Source: Pseudomonas sp. 10S4
GTDB taxonomy: Bacteria > Pseudomonadota > Gammaproteobacteria > Pseudomonadales > Pseudomonadaceae
Direction of reading: 5' to 3'
Assembly (NCBI RefSeq): GCF_034344865.1
Contig: NZ_CP133774.1
Location: forward strand, 4,216,001 to 4,280,000
Length of the DNA: 64,000 nt
The first letter of the stretch is position 1; every line of letters begins with the position of its first letter. Shown piece by piece: positions 46,794 to 55,200 of the stretch. Made by a program: the position numbers and the translations under genes. The notes beneath the pieces were generated by a model that was given only the letters and a program-made list of their open reading frames with translations, ran no database searches and was not told where the DNA came from.

Positions 46794-48347
46794 ATGTCAG
46801 TTTGCGCCCCGAACGCTGTCCTCTCGGTCAGCGGTATCGGTAAGACCTATGCCCAACCGGTCCTGACCGGCATCGACCTGACGCTGATGCGCGGTGAAGT
46901 GCTGGCGCTGACCGGTGAGAACGGCGCCGGCAAAAGCACCTTGTCGAAGATCATCGGCGGGCTGGTCACGCCGACCACCGGCCAGATGCAATTCCAGGGT
47001 CAGGAATACCGCCCCGGCAGCCGCACCCAGGCCGAAGACCTGGGCATTCGAATGGTCATGCAAGAACTCAATCTGTTGCCGACGCTGTCGGTGGCGGAAA
47101 ACCTGTTTCTCGATAACCTGCCCAGCAGCGGTGGCTGGATCAGTCGCAAGCAACTGCGCAAGGCTGCGATCGAGGCCATGGCCCAAGTCGGTCTCGACGC
47201 GATCGACCCGGACACCCTGGTCGGCGAGCTGGGCATCGGTCATCAGCAAATGGTCGAGATCGCCCGTAACCTGATCGGCGACTGCCATGTGCTGATCCTC
47301 GACGAACCGACCGCGATGCTGACGGCTCGTGAAGTCGAGATGCTGTTCGAACAGATCACTCGCCTGCAAGCCCGCGGCGTGTCGATCATCTACATCTCCC
47401 ACCGCCTCGAAGAACTGGCGCGAGTGGCACAGCGCATTGCCGTGCTGCGTGACGGCAACCTGGTCTGCGTCGAGCCGATGGCCAATTACAACAGCGAGCA
47501 ACTGGTCACCCTGATGGTGGGCCGTGAGTTGGGCGAACACATGGACTTGGGGCCGCGCAACATCGGCGCGCCGGCGCTGACGGTCAAAGGGCTGACCCGC
47601 TCCGACAAGGTTCGCGATGTGTCTTTCGAAGTGCGCGCCGGTGAGATCTACGGCATTTCCGGGCTGATCGGGGCAGGGCGCACCGAGTTGCTGCGCCTGA
47701 TCTTTGGCGCCGATACCGCGGACAGCGGCACGGTCGCGCTGGGTTCTCCGGCTAAAGTCGTCAGCATCCGTTCGCCGGCTGATGCGGTCGGTCACGGCAT
47801 CGCCCTGATCACCGAGGACCGCAAGGGCGAAGGCCTGCTACTGACCCAATCGATCAGCGCCAACATTGCCTTGGGCAACATGCCGGTGATTTCCAGCGCG
47901 GGCGTCGTCAATAACGGTGACGAGATGGCACTGGCCCAACGTCAAATCGACGCGATGCGCATCCGCAGTTCAAGTCCAACACAACTGGTGTCCGAGTTGT
48001 CCGGTGGCAACCAGCAGAAAGTCGTGATCGGCCGTTGGCTGGAGCGCGATTGTTCGGTGATGTTGTTCGATGAGCCGACTCGCGGTATCGACGTCGGCGC
48101 CAAGTACGACATCTATGCCTTGCTGGGTGAATTGACTCGCCAGGGCAAAGCGTTGGTGGTGGTGTCCAGTGACCTGCGCGAGCTGATGCTGATCTGCGAC
48201 CGGATCGGCGTGTTGTCTGCGGGGCGCCTGATCGATACCTTCGAGCGCGACAGCTGGACCCAGGATGATTTGCTTGCCGCCGCTTTTGCCGGCTACCAAA
48301 AACGTGATGCGTTGCTCAACGAAGCAGCGCCTAGGGATCTTCCATGA
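46794..48347 (+). CDS. rbsA: Ribose ABC transporter ATP-binding protein RbsA
   Basis: 517 residues with two fused ABC domains. The first has Walker A GENGAGKST and the second a degenerate one (SGLIGAGRTELLRL), usual for the sugar ABC proteins. Signature motifs: LGIGHQQMVEIAR and LSGGNQQKVVIGR. Energises ribose import through RbsC. Its stop overlaps rbsC. Confidence 0.95.
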   Translation: MSVCAPNAVLSVSGIGKTYAQPVLTGIDLTLMRGEVLALTGENGAGKSTLSKIIGGLVTPTTGQMQFQGQEYRPGSRTQAEDLGIRMVMQELNLLPTLSVAENLFLDNLPSSGGWISRKQLRKAAIEAMAQVGLDAIDPDTLVGELGIGHQQMVEIARNLIGDCHVLILDEPTAMLTAREVEMLFEQITRLQARGVSIIYISHRLEELARVAQRIAVLRDGNLVCVEPMANYNSEQLVTLMVGRELGEHMDLGPRNIGAPALTVKGLTRSDKVRDVSFEVRAGEIYGISGLIGAGRTELLRLIFGADTADSGTVALGSPAKVVSIRSPADAVGHGIALITEDRKGEGLLLTQSISANIALGNMPVISSAGVVNNGDEMALAQRQIDAMRIRSSSPTQLVSELSGGNQQKVVIGRWLERDCSVMLFDEPTRGIDVGAKYDIYALLGELTRQGKALVVVSSDLRELMLICDRIGVLSAGRLIDTFERDSWTQDDLLAAAFAGYQKRDALLNEAAPRDLP

Positions 48348-49321
48348 AAACTGCAGCATCTGCCGGTAAACGTAGTGGCAATTTTTACGGGCTAGGCACC
48401 TACCTGGGCCTGGCCGGTGCCTTGCTGGCGATGGTCGCGCTGTTCTCGGCCCTGAGCAGCCATTTTCTGTCGTATGACACCTTCAGTACCCTGGCCAACC
48501 AGATCCCCGACTTGATGGTATTGGCGGTCGGCATGACGTTCGTGTTGATCATCGGCGGTATCGATCTGTCGGTCGGTTCAGTGCTGGCGCTCGCAGCTTC
48601 AGCGGTCAGCGTGGCGATTCTCGGCTGGGGCTGGAGCGTCTTGCCCGCAGCGTTGCTCGGCATGGCGGTTGCGGCACTGGCCGGGACCATCACCGGTTCG
48701 ATCACCGTGGCCTGGCGAATCCCGTCGTTCATCGTGTCCTTGGGCGTGCTGGAAATGGCCCGTGGTCTGGCGTACCAGATGACCGGCTCGCGCACGGCTT
48801 ACATCGGTGATGCCTTTGCCTGGCTGTCCAACCCGATTGCCTTCGGTATTTCGCCGTCGTTCATCATTGCCTTTGTGATCATCATCGTCGCCCAGGCTGT
48901 GTTGACCCGGACTGTGTTCGGTCGTTACCTGATCGGCATTGGCACCAACGAAGAGGCCGTGCGTCTGGCCGGGATCAATCCAAAACCCTATAAGATTCTG
49001 GTGTTCAGCCTGATGGGCTTGCTCGCCGGTATCGCCGCGCTGTTTCAGATTTCCCGTCTGGAAGCGGCGGACCCGAATGCCGGCTCCGGCCTGGAGCTGC
49101 AAGTGATCGCCGCTGTGGTGATCGGCGGCACCAGCCTGATGGGCGGCCGCGGTTCGGTCATCAGCACGTTCTTCGGTGTATTGATCATCTCGGTATTGGC
49201 GGCGGGCCTGGCGCAGATTGGTGCGACCGAACCGACCAAACGCATCATCACCGGTGCGGTTATCGTGGTGGCGGTGGTGCTTGATACTTATCGCAGTCAG
49301 CGCGCAAGCCGGCGGACCTGA
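48344..49321 (+). CDS. rbsC: Ribose ABC transporter permease RbsC
   Basis: 325 residues with about ten TM helices and the motif GGIDLSVGSVLALA; NPKPYKILVFSLMGLLAG is the cytoplasmic loop that contacts RbsA. Starts four bases inside rbsA, ends just before rbsR. Confidence 0.95.
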   Translation: MKTAASAGKRSGNFYGLGTYLGLAGALLAMVALFSALSSHFLSYDTFSTLANQIPDLMVLAVGMTFVLIIGGIDLSVGSVLALAASAVSVAILGWGWSVLPAALLGMAVAALAGTITGSITVAWRIPSFIVSLGVLEMARGLAYQMTGSRTAYIGDAFAWLSNPIAFGISPSFIIAFVIIIVAQAVLTRTVFGRYLIGIGTNEEAVRLAGINPKPYKILVFSLMGLLAGIAALFQISRLEAADPNAGSGLELQVIAAVVIGGTSLMGGRGSVISTFFGVLIISVLAAGLAQIGATEPTKRIITGAVIVVAVVLDTYRSQRASRRT

Positions 49322-49324
49322 TTC

Positions 49325-50344
49325 ATGGCAACGATCAAGGATGTGGCGGCACTTGCAGGGATTTCCTACACCACGGTGTCTCACGTGGTGAACAAGACGC
49401 GGCCGGTCAGTGAAGAAGTGCGGGTGAAAGTCGAGGCAGCGATCAAAAGCCTCGACTACGTCCCCAGCGCCGTCGCGCGTTCGTTAAAAGCGAAAACCAC
49501 GGCGACCATCGGTTTGCTGGTGCCCAACAGCCTCAACCCGTACTTCGCCGAACTGGCCCGGGGCATCGAGGATTACTGCGAGCGTAACGGCTACTGCGTA
49601 ATCCTCTGCAACTCCGACGATAACCCGGACAAGCAGCGCAGCTACCTGCGGGTGCTGCTGGAAAAACGCATCGACGGCTTGATCGTTGCCTCGGCCGGTG
49701 GCGATGCCGTGCTCGCTGAAGGTCTGGCGGGCGTGCGCACGCCGATGGTGATTGTCGACCGTGGCCTGGAAGGTGTGAATGCCGATCTGGTGCGCATCGA
49801 CCACGAATACGGCGCCTACCTGGCGACCCGGCATCTACTGGAGTTGGGGCATCGGGACATCGCCACAATCGGCGGGCCGGCGGACACCAGTGTGGCGCAA
49901 ATGCGTCTGGCCGGTTACTGCCGGGCGTTGAAAGAGGCGGGCGTCGAAGTGCCCCGCGAGCGCATGCTGGAAAGCGACTTTACCAGCACCGGTGGCTACA
50001 CAGCCGCCGCGATCCTGCTGGAAAAGAACCCGCCCAGCGCGATTTTCGCCGGTAACGACATGATCGGTATCGGTGTGCTGCGCGCGGCCGCCGAACGCAA
50101 TATTCGCGTGCCCACAGAGTTGTCGGTGATCGGCTTCGATGACATCCAAATGAGCCGTTATGTTTATCCGGCGCTGACCACCGTGGGCCAGTCGATCCTG
50201 CAGCTAGGTGAGATGGCTGCCGAGGTGCTGTTGCGAAGGATTGCCACGCCGGACCTGGCCACTGATCAACGGATCGTGACCCCAAGTATTGTCTTGCGGG
50301 AGTCGACTGCACCGCTGGCTGGTGTGTTTGCTGAGTACCGCTAA
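49325..50344 (+). CDS. rbsR: LacI-family ribose operon repressor RbsR
   Basis: 339 residues. N-terminal LacI helix-turn-helix (MATIKDVAALAGISYTTVSHVVN), hinge region SAVARSLKAKTTATIGLLVP, then a periplasmic-binding-protein-like sensor domain. It is the likely ligand of the palindrome at 45675-45688. Three bases after rbsC. Confidence 0.93.
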   Translation: MATIKDVAALAGISYTTVSHVVNKTRPVSEEVRVKVEAAIKSLDYVPSAVARSLKAKTTATIGLLVPNSLNPYFAELARGIEDYCERNGYCVILCNSDDNPDKQRSYLRVLLEKRIDGLIVASAGGDAVLAEGLAGVRTPMVIVDRGLEGVNADLVRIDHEYGAYLATRHLLELGHRDIATIGGPADTSVAQMRLAGYCRALKEAGVEVPRERMLESDFTSTGGYTAAAILLEKNPPSAIFAGNDMIGIGVLRAAAERNIRVPTELSVIGFDDIQMSRYVYPALTTVGQSILQLGEMAAEVLLRRIATPDLATDQRIVTPSIVLRESTAPLAGVFAEYR

Positions 50345-50384
50345 ACAAAAGCACCGCTGAAACCGAATTGATGAGTAATGATGT

Positions 50385-51302
50385 ATGCCAGCAAAAGTAG
50401 TGGTAATAGGCAGCTTGAATATGGACCTGGTGACCCGGGCGCCACGGTTGCCCCGTGGCGGTGAAACGCTGATTGGTCAGTCGTTCACCACGGTCTCTGG
50501 CGGCAAGGGTGCGAACCAGGCCGTGGCCGCCGCGCGACTGGGTGCCAAGGTATCGATGGTCGGCTGCGTCGGGACCGACGCTTATGGTCAAGAGCTGCGC
50601 GGGGCATTGTTGGCGGAACGGATCGATTGTCAGGCGGTCAGCATCGTCGATGGCGCCAGTGGCGTGGCGTTGATTGTGGTTGATGACAACAGCCAGAACG
50701 CGATCGTGATTGTCGCCGGTGCCAACGGCGCGCTGACGCCGCCAGTGATCGACCGTTTCGACGCGGTGCTGCAAGCGGCGGACGTGATCATCTGTCAGCT
50801 GGAAGTGCCGGACGCCACCGTCGGTCATGCGCTCAAGCGCGGCCGTGAGCTGGGCAAAATCGTGATTCTCAACCCGGCGCCGGCCAGTCGTCCGTTACCG
50901 GCGGATTGGTATGCGTCCATCGACTACCTGATCCCGAATGAAAGCGAGGCGTCGGCCCTGAGTGGTTTGCCGGTGGATTCCCTCGACACCGCGCAAACCG
51001 CCGCGACCCGATTGATCGCGATGGGCGCCGGCAAGGTGATCATCACCCTCGGTGCCCAAGGCTCCCTGTTTGCCAACGGCACAGGTTTTGAGCATTTCCC
51101 TGCGCCGACAGTGAAGGCAGTTGATACAACGGCGGCCGGCGACACCTTTGTCGGCGGTTTTGCCGCTGCCCTGGCTTCCGGCAAAAGCGAGGCCGAGGCG
51201 ATCCGTTTCGGTCAAGTCGCAGCAGCACTGTCGGTCACCCGAGCGGGGGCGCAACCTTCGATTCCTACTTTGTCCGACGTACAGGCCTTTAAAATCCCAT
51301 GA
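50385..51302 (+). CDS. rbsK: Ribokinase RbsK
   Basis: 305 residues, PfkB family. [15 protein letters not shown] is the family signature 1; [18 protein letters not shown] is signature 2 with the catalytic Asp. Phosphorylates ribose to ribose 5-phosphate. Its stop overlaps rbsD by four bases. Confidence 0.95.
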   Translation: MPAKVVVIGSLNMDLVTRAPRLPRGGETLIGQSFTTVSGGKGANQAVAAARLGAKVSMVGCVGTDAYGQELRGALLAERIDCQAVSIVDGASGVALIVVDDNSQNAIVIVAGANGALTPPVIDRFDAVLQAADVIICQLEVPDATVGHALKRGRELGKIVILNPAPASRPLPADWYASIDYLIPNESEASALSGLPVDSLDTAQTAATRLIAMGAGKVIITLGAQGSLFANGTGFEHFPAPTVKAVDTTAAGDTFVGGFAAALASGKSEAEAIRFGQVAAALSVTRAGAQPSIPTLSDVQAFKIP

Positions 51303-51703
51303 AAAAGACACCTTTGCTCAACGTCGCGCTGTCGCGGCTGATCGCGTCCCTGGGTCATGGCGACATCGTGGTGATCGGTGATGCTGGCCTGCCAGTGCCG
51401 CCGGGCGTCGAACTGATCGATCTGGCACTGACCCACGGTATTCCGGATTTCATCAGCACCTTAAAAGTGGTGCTCAGCGAAATGCAGGTCGAAAGCCATG
51501 TACTCGCCCAGGAGATCCTCGACAAGCAACCGACGGCCCTGGCGACACTGGAAGAGCTGAATGCCGAAGGTGCCTTGGGCCGGCGCGACTTGCTCAGCCA
51601 TGATCAATTCAAGGTCCTCAGCCGACAGGCGCGGGCGATTGTTCGTACGGGCGAATGTCAGCCGTACTGCAACATCGTGCTGGTGTCCGGGGTGACGTTC
51701 TAA
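51299..51703 (+). CDS. rbsD: D-ribose pyranase RbsD
   Basis: 134 residues: [34 protein letters not shown] is the family start with its catalytic His/Asp, ending [19 protein letters not shown]. Converts the pyranose form of ribose to furanose for RbsK. Starts in the rbsK stop. Confidence 0.93.
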   Translation: MKKTPLLNVALSRLIASLGHGDIVVIGDAGLPVPPGVELIDLALTHGIPDFISTLKVVLSEMQVESHVLAQEILDKQPTALATLEELNAEGALGRRDLLSHDQFKVLSRQARAIVRTGECQPYCNIVLVSGVTF

Positions 51704-51747
51704 CTTGCTGTAACCCTTTCTGCTTTCCCACGCACAAGGAGTGCGCT

Positions 51748-52776
51748 ATGCACCGCTATGCTCAGAAACTGCATCATCTGCTCCGGAGTCTGCTGCTTTT
51801 GTCCCTGATTACCGCAACAAGCGCCCAGGCGGCGGAAAAGATCGACTTGATCATCGACACCGACCCGGGTGCCGACGACGTGGTCGCCTTGCTGTTTGCC
51901 CTGGCCTCGCCGGAAGAACTGAACATTCGCGCACTAACCACCGTCGCTGGCAACGTGCGCCTGGACAAGACTTCGCGTAATGCACGCCTGGCCCGCGAGT
52001 GGGCAGGGCGCGAAGAAGTGCCGGTCTACGCTGGCGCGCCGAAGCCGCTGATGCGCACGCCGATCTACGCCGAGAACATCCATGGCAAGGAAGGCCTGTC
52101 GGGTGTCACCGTGCACGAACCGAAGCAAGGCCTGGCCAAGGGGAATGCGGTCAATTACCTGATCGATACCCTTAAAACTGCCAAACCCCACAGCATCACC
52201 ATCGCCATGCTCGGTCCACAGACCAACCTGGCCCTGGCGCTGATCCAGGAACCTGAAATCGTTCAGGGCATCAAGGAAGTGGTAATCATGGGCGGTGCGC
52301 ACTTCAATGGCGGCAACATCACCCCGGTGGCTGAATTCAACCTGTTCGCTGACCCGCAGGCTGCGGAAGTGGTGCTCAAAAGTGGGGTGAAACTGACCTA
52401 CCTGCCGCTGGACGTGACCCACAAGATCCTCACTAGCGACGCGCGCCTGAAGCAGATCGCCGCGCTCAACAACAATGCCGGCAAGATCGTGGGCGATATT
52501 CTCAACGAATACGTCAAAGGCGACATGGAGCACTACGGTATTCCGGGCGGCCCGGTGCATGACGCCACCGTCATCGCTTACCTGCTGAAGCCGGAGCTGT
52601 TCACCGGTCGTTCGGTCAATGTGGTGATCGACAGTCGTGAAGGTCCGACATTCGGCCAGACCGTCGTCGATTGGTATGACGGCCTGAAAGCACCAAAGAA
52701 TGCTTTCTGGGTTGAAAACGGCGACGCTCAAGGCTTTTTCGATCTGCTGACCCAGCGTCTGGCTCGTTTGAAGTAA
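51748..52776 (+). CDS. Exported inosine-uridine nucleoside N-ribohydrolase
   Basis: 342 residues with a signal peptide (LLRSLLLLSLITATSAQAAE, cleavage near residue 29), followed by the calcium-binding motif DTDPGADD at 37-44 that is the mark of nucleoside hydrolases, and the HDATVIAYLL segment with the catalytic His. It would release ribose from nucleosides in the periplasm, feeding the RbsBAC transporter encoded just upstream. 44 bases after rbsD; same strand, so probably cotranscribed. ATG 51748 is preceded by AAGGAG. Confidence 0.88.
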   Translation: MHRYAQKLHHLLRSLLLLSLITATSAQAAEKIDLIIDTDPGADDVVALLFALASPEELNIRALTTVAGNVRLDKTSRNARLAREWAGREEVPVYAGAPKPLMRTPIYAENIHGKEGLSGVTVHEPKQGLAKGNAVNYLIDTLKTAKPHSITIAMLGPQTNLALALIQEPEIVQGIKEVVIMGGAHFNGGNITPVAEFNLFADPQAAEVVLKSGVKLTYLPLDVTHKILTSDARLKQIAALNNNAGKIVGDILNEYVKGDMEHYGIPGGPVHDATVIAYLLKPELFTGRSVNVVIDSREGPTFGQTVVDWYDGLKAPKNAFWVENGDAQGFFDLLTQRLARLK

Positions 52777-52783
52777 GCCGCAG

Positions 52784-52810
52784 ACCCGCAGGTGCCAGCC
52801 TGCGGGTTTT
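52784..52810 (+). terminator. Terminator of the ribose operon
   Basis: ACCCGCAGG, loop TGCCAG, CCTGCGGGT, then TTT. Also overlaps the stop region of the minus-strand gene that follows. Confidence 0.85.
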
Positions 52811-53021
52811 ACTCCCTTTCTGAATCCACCACGCCGGGGTAGTCGGCCGGGTATTTCTCGAATATCTGGGCGATGAACGACTGGGCGGCTTGTGTTCCCA
52901 GTTCCTTGACCAGTAGGTCGATGCCAATGATTGCCAACTCTTCCGGGCTGCCCGGGCTGTAGGAACTGTGGCCCTGTGCCCACTTGGCTTTGATGTCGGC
53001 GTCGATACTTACGGTGGTCAT
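52809..53021 (-). CDS. Hypothetical protein, 70 aa
   Basis: MTTVSIDADIKAKWAQGHSSY at the N-terminus and acidic C-terminus ending DSERE. The start at 53021 is chosen over longer frames because of the clean domain start; the ribosome-binding site is poor. Helical, soluble; no family recognised, but the pattern of conserved short Pseudomonas proteins is familiar. Confidence 0.55.
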   Translation of the reverse strand: MTTVSIDADIKAKWAQGHSSYSPGSPEELAIIGIDLLVKELGTQAAQSFIAQIFEKYPADYPGVVDSERE

Positions 53022-53153
53022 GATGGCGCTCGTGAAGTCGGGAAAGTCTGAGTGTCGAGTTAACCATTTTGCGCAGCGTTTGGCACTCCGACTTAGGCAT
53101 GAGGGAAGGGCTATGCGACACTTGGCCTTTGATGGATTTTCAAGGACCGCGCT

Positions 53154-53459
53154 GTGCAGATCGATTTGAATACTCCCGACGGCTTGACCCTTGAGGCCGT
53201 GCGCCAGCTCCTGGCCTCTGCCAGCGACGATGAGCACACGCAGTTGCGGGTAACCAAGGGCGGCATCGCTTACATTTCGTCGGGCGTTGTCGGCGGCACT
53301 GATATCAATGGTCTGCTGTTTCGCCTGGAGACGTGGGCCAAGGGCTCGGGTTATGTGGGATTAGTCGCCGCCAGTGACGAGGTCTGGGTCATGCAGATCT
53401 TCAACGCGCTGAAAGAGAACTGGCCGAATCCGCTTTACGACTACATCGACGTCTATTGA
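53154..53459 (+). CDS. Hypothetical protein, 101 aa
   Basis: GTG start at 53154 after a GGA-rich stretch (AAGGACCGC). MQIDLNTPDGLTLEAVRQLLASASDDEHTQLRV opens the protein, ending NPLYDYIDVY. Mixed alpha/beta, soluble. Divergent from the 70-residue gene at 52809-53021; the intergenic region is 132 bases. No family recognised. Confidence 0.6.
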   Translation: MQIDLNTPDGLTLEAVRQLLASASDDEHTQLRVTKGGIAYISSGVVGGTDINGLLFRLETWAKGSGYVGLVAASDEVWVMQIFNALKENWPNPLYDYIDVY

Positions 53460-53625
53460 GTGCTGTTCATATTCAGTCACGATTGAGTGATGAACGATGC
53501 TGCGACGCTCAGGCAAACTCGCTGACCGTCCAGATTGGGGGCAGGGTGACAGTACTGTCCGTGAAACCAAACGCCAGATTGGCGGTCGCACGATCTCAGA
53601 TTAACTATTTAAAGAAGGAGGCTTC

Positions 53626-53946
53626 ATGCCTTGGAAGCTCGCGTCATTGGGTACTTTGTTGGCCGTTGCCATGCTGGCCGGTTGCAGCACTCCCTCCACC
53701 GAGTCGACAGCAAAAGACCCTGTGGTGACCGACACCGGTCACAGCCGTTGTGATTCAAAGGCTGCAGAATTCACCATCGGCAAAAAGGCCTCGCCAGAAC
53801 TGCTGGAGCAGGCACGTACTCGCGCGGGCGCGCAGAGTGCGCGGATTCTCAAGCCCAGCGATATGGTGACCCTGGAGTATCGCTCCGATCGCTTGAACCT
53901 GAACACTGACGACAACTTGGTGATCACGCGCATCAACTGCGGCTGA
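53626..53946 (+). CDS. Lipoprotein, peptidase inhibitor I78 family
   Basis: 106 residues. Signal peptide ends with lipobox MLAGC near residue 20. The mature part has CDSKAAEFTIGKKASPELLEQARTRAGAQSARILKPSDMVTLEYRSDRLNL (read in pieces), which fits the I78 inhibitor family, whose characterised members inhibit serine proteases. GGAGG lies 6 bases upstream of the ATG. A strong terminator follows. Confidence 0.78.
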   Translation: MPWKLASLGTLLAVAMLAGCSTPSTESTAKDPVVTDTGHSRCDSKAAEFTIGKKASPELLEQARTRAGAQSARILKPSDMVTLEYRSDRLNLNTDDNLVITRINCG

Positions 53947-53972
53947 TACCGTCAGGCTTTTGTTTCGCCCAT

Positions 53973-54004
53973 AAAAAACCCCGTCACATGGACGGGGTTT
54001 TTTT
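53973..54004. terminator. Bidirectional terminator
   Basis: AAAAAACCCCGTC, ACAT, GACGGGGTTTTTTT: A run on one side, T run on the other. Serves the I78 lipoprotein gene and the minus-strand cold-shock gene. Confidence 0.9.
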
Positions 54005-54018
54005 AGTGCGCCAGAAAC

Positions 54019-54231
54019 TTACTCTGGGCGAACTTGTGCAGCTTGCATACCCTTTTGGCCTTTCTCAGCCACGAAGGAAACGGTCTGGCCTTCTTTCAGG
54101 CTTTTGAAACCGTCGCTTTCGATAGCTTTGAAGTGTACGAACAGGTCGTCACCGCCACCTTGAGGAGTGATGAAGCCGAAGCCTTTTTCATCGTTGAACC
54201 ATTTAACGGTGCCGGTTTGGCGATTAGACAT
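54019..54231 (-). CDS. Cold-shock protein (CspA family)
   Basis: 70 residues: [34 protein letters not shown], with RNP1 (KGFGFI) and RNP2 (LFVHF). RNA chaperone that binds single-stranded RNA. The start at 54231 follows from family alignment and not from the longer frame. Only one of the several csp genes usual in Pseudomonas. Confidence 0.93.
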   Translation of the reverse strand: MSNRQTGTVKWFNDEKGFGFITPQGGGDDLFVHFKAIESDGFKSLKEGQTVSFVAEKGQKGMQAAQVRPE

Positions 54232-54522
54232 GGTGTATCTCCAAGAAACATATATTTTCAGTAGTACTGTGCTGCTCAGGCCAACTGGGCACACGGGACT
54301 ATCATAGTCGAAATGTACGGTTTGGGAGCCCCCGCAGGTGCTGTTTGCCCTTAAACCGTGCTTTCTTTGCTGCTTGATCTGGCTGTAAGCCCCGTTTTAA
54401 AAGGCTTTCAGCCAAAAGTAAAGACGATAAAAAAAGCTGTAAAACCTGTATAAAATGTCCGAAAAAGCGACGCTCGGGCTCTTTTTACAGTCATCGGTGG
54501 CGTAAAAACGACTTCGCCTGGC

Positions 54523-54825
54523 TTATTTTTTCTCACCATTCTCGAGCCTGCATGTGGCAATTTTTTCCATTGCCTGTTTCCCCAGTGCGTCACTGGCCGT
54601 GCCGTTCATCAATGCCGTAAGGTCACTGGCAGGATATGATTTGAGCTGATCGGCGCCGCAACCACACACGGCTTTTGCCTGAGCGTTACTGATCTTCTTT
54701 TCGGCAGCAGGAACGCACTGGGCCATGTATTTATCCCGCTCGCCCTTCGGCCAATCGGCATGGGCCGCCAGAGGCAGCAGAAGGACGAGAGGGGCGACTA
54801 CTGCGAATAAACGATTCAGACGCAT
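54523..54825 (-). CDS. Hypothetical exported protein, 100 aa
   Basis: Signal peptide MRLNRLFAVVAPLVLLLPLAAHA (cleavage near residue 23), then a mature region with four Cys (QCVPAAEK, AKAVCGCGA, ATCRLEN), probably two disulphides, and a helical layout. ATG 54825 has AAGGAG 6-7 bases upstream. No family recognised. Confidence 0.65.
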   Translation of the reverse strand: MRLNRLFAVVAPLVLLLPLAAHADWPKGERDKYMAQCVPAAEKKISNAQAKAVCGCGADQLKSYPASDLTALMNGTASDALGKQAMEKIATCRLENGEKK

Positions 54826-55087
54826 GCTTGGATGCTCCTTGTGGGTCAAATGTCTTGTTATCTGATGGATAAAACCGGGTTCAAGTTCAGCACTCTGGCA
54901 TAAAAAGCGTCGTTTTACGCTGGCATAAGGCGTGGGTGCATCGACGACCGTTCATCTGTGCTAGGATTCTGCGCTCGTGCTTTTGCAGGCTCCGGCTGAC
55001 ATTCAGTCCCGGCAGCGGCAACTGTACGAATAACCCTGATTTGAATCCCAGTCACTCTGGTTCGGTTTTCCGGTTGGCCGCAAGGCT
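54826..55087. other. Intergenic region before the thrS leader hairpins
   Basis: About 260 bases. It contains the promoter regions of the exported protein gene and of thrS. No further gene found. Confidence 0.5.
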
Positions 55088-55106
55088 CCTGCCGCTGTAA
55101 GGCAGG
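55088..55106 (+). promoter_or_regulatory. thrS leader hairpin 1 with a UGU loop (tRNA-Thr mimic)
   Basis: CCTGCC, loop GCTGTAA (7 bases), GGCAGG. In tRNA numbering the loop carries TGT at positions 34-36, the anticodon of tRNA-Thr(UGU), followed by AA at 37-38. Position 33 is C, not the usual U. Upstream partner of hairpin 2. Confidence 0.55.
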
Positions 55107-55160
55107 CGTTCGTCATTGAATGGCCTGGATCGGATCTTGTACTGGCTCATCCCAACCCAC

Positions 55161-55181
55161 GTGACCTTTGGTAGGGGTCAC
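55161..55181 (+). promoter_or_regulatory. thrS leader hairpin 2 with a GGU loop (tRNA-Thr mimic)
   Basis: GTGACCT pairs with GGGTCAC (one T-G pair) leaving the loop TTGGTAG. That is U33-G34-G35-U36-A37, the anticodon loop of tRNA-Thr(GGU) apart from the last base. It lies 8 bases before the AGGAGAGGAGG ribosome-binding site of thrS, where bound ThrRS would block ribosomes. Confidence 0.65.
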
Positions 55182-55200
55182 CACTAGGAGAGGAGGCGCC

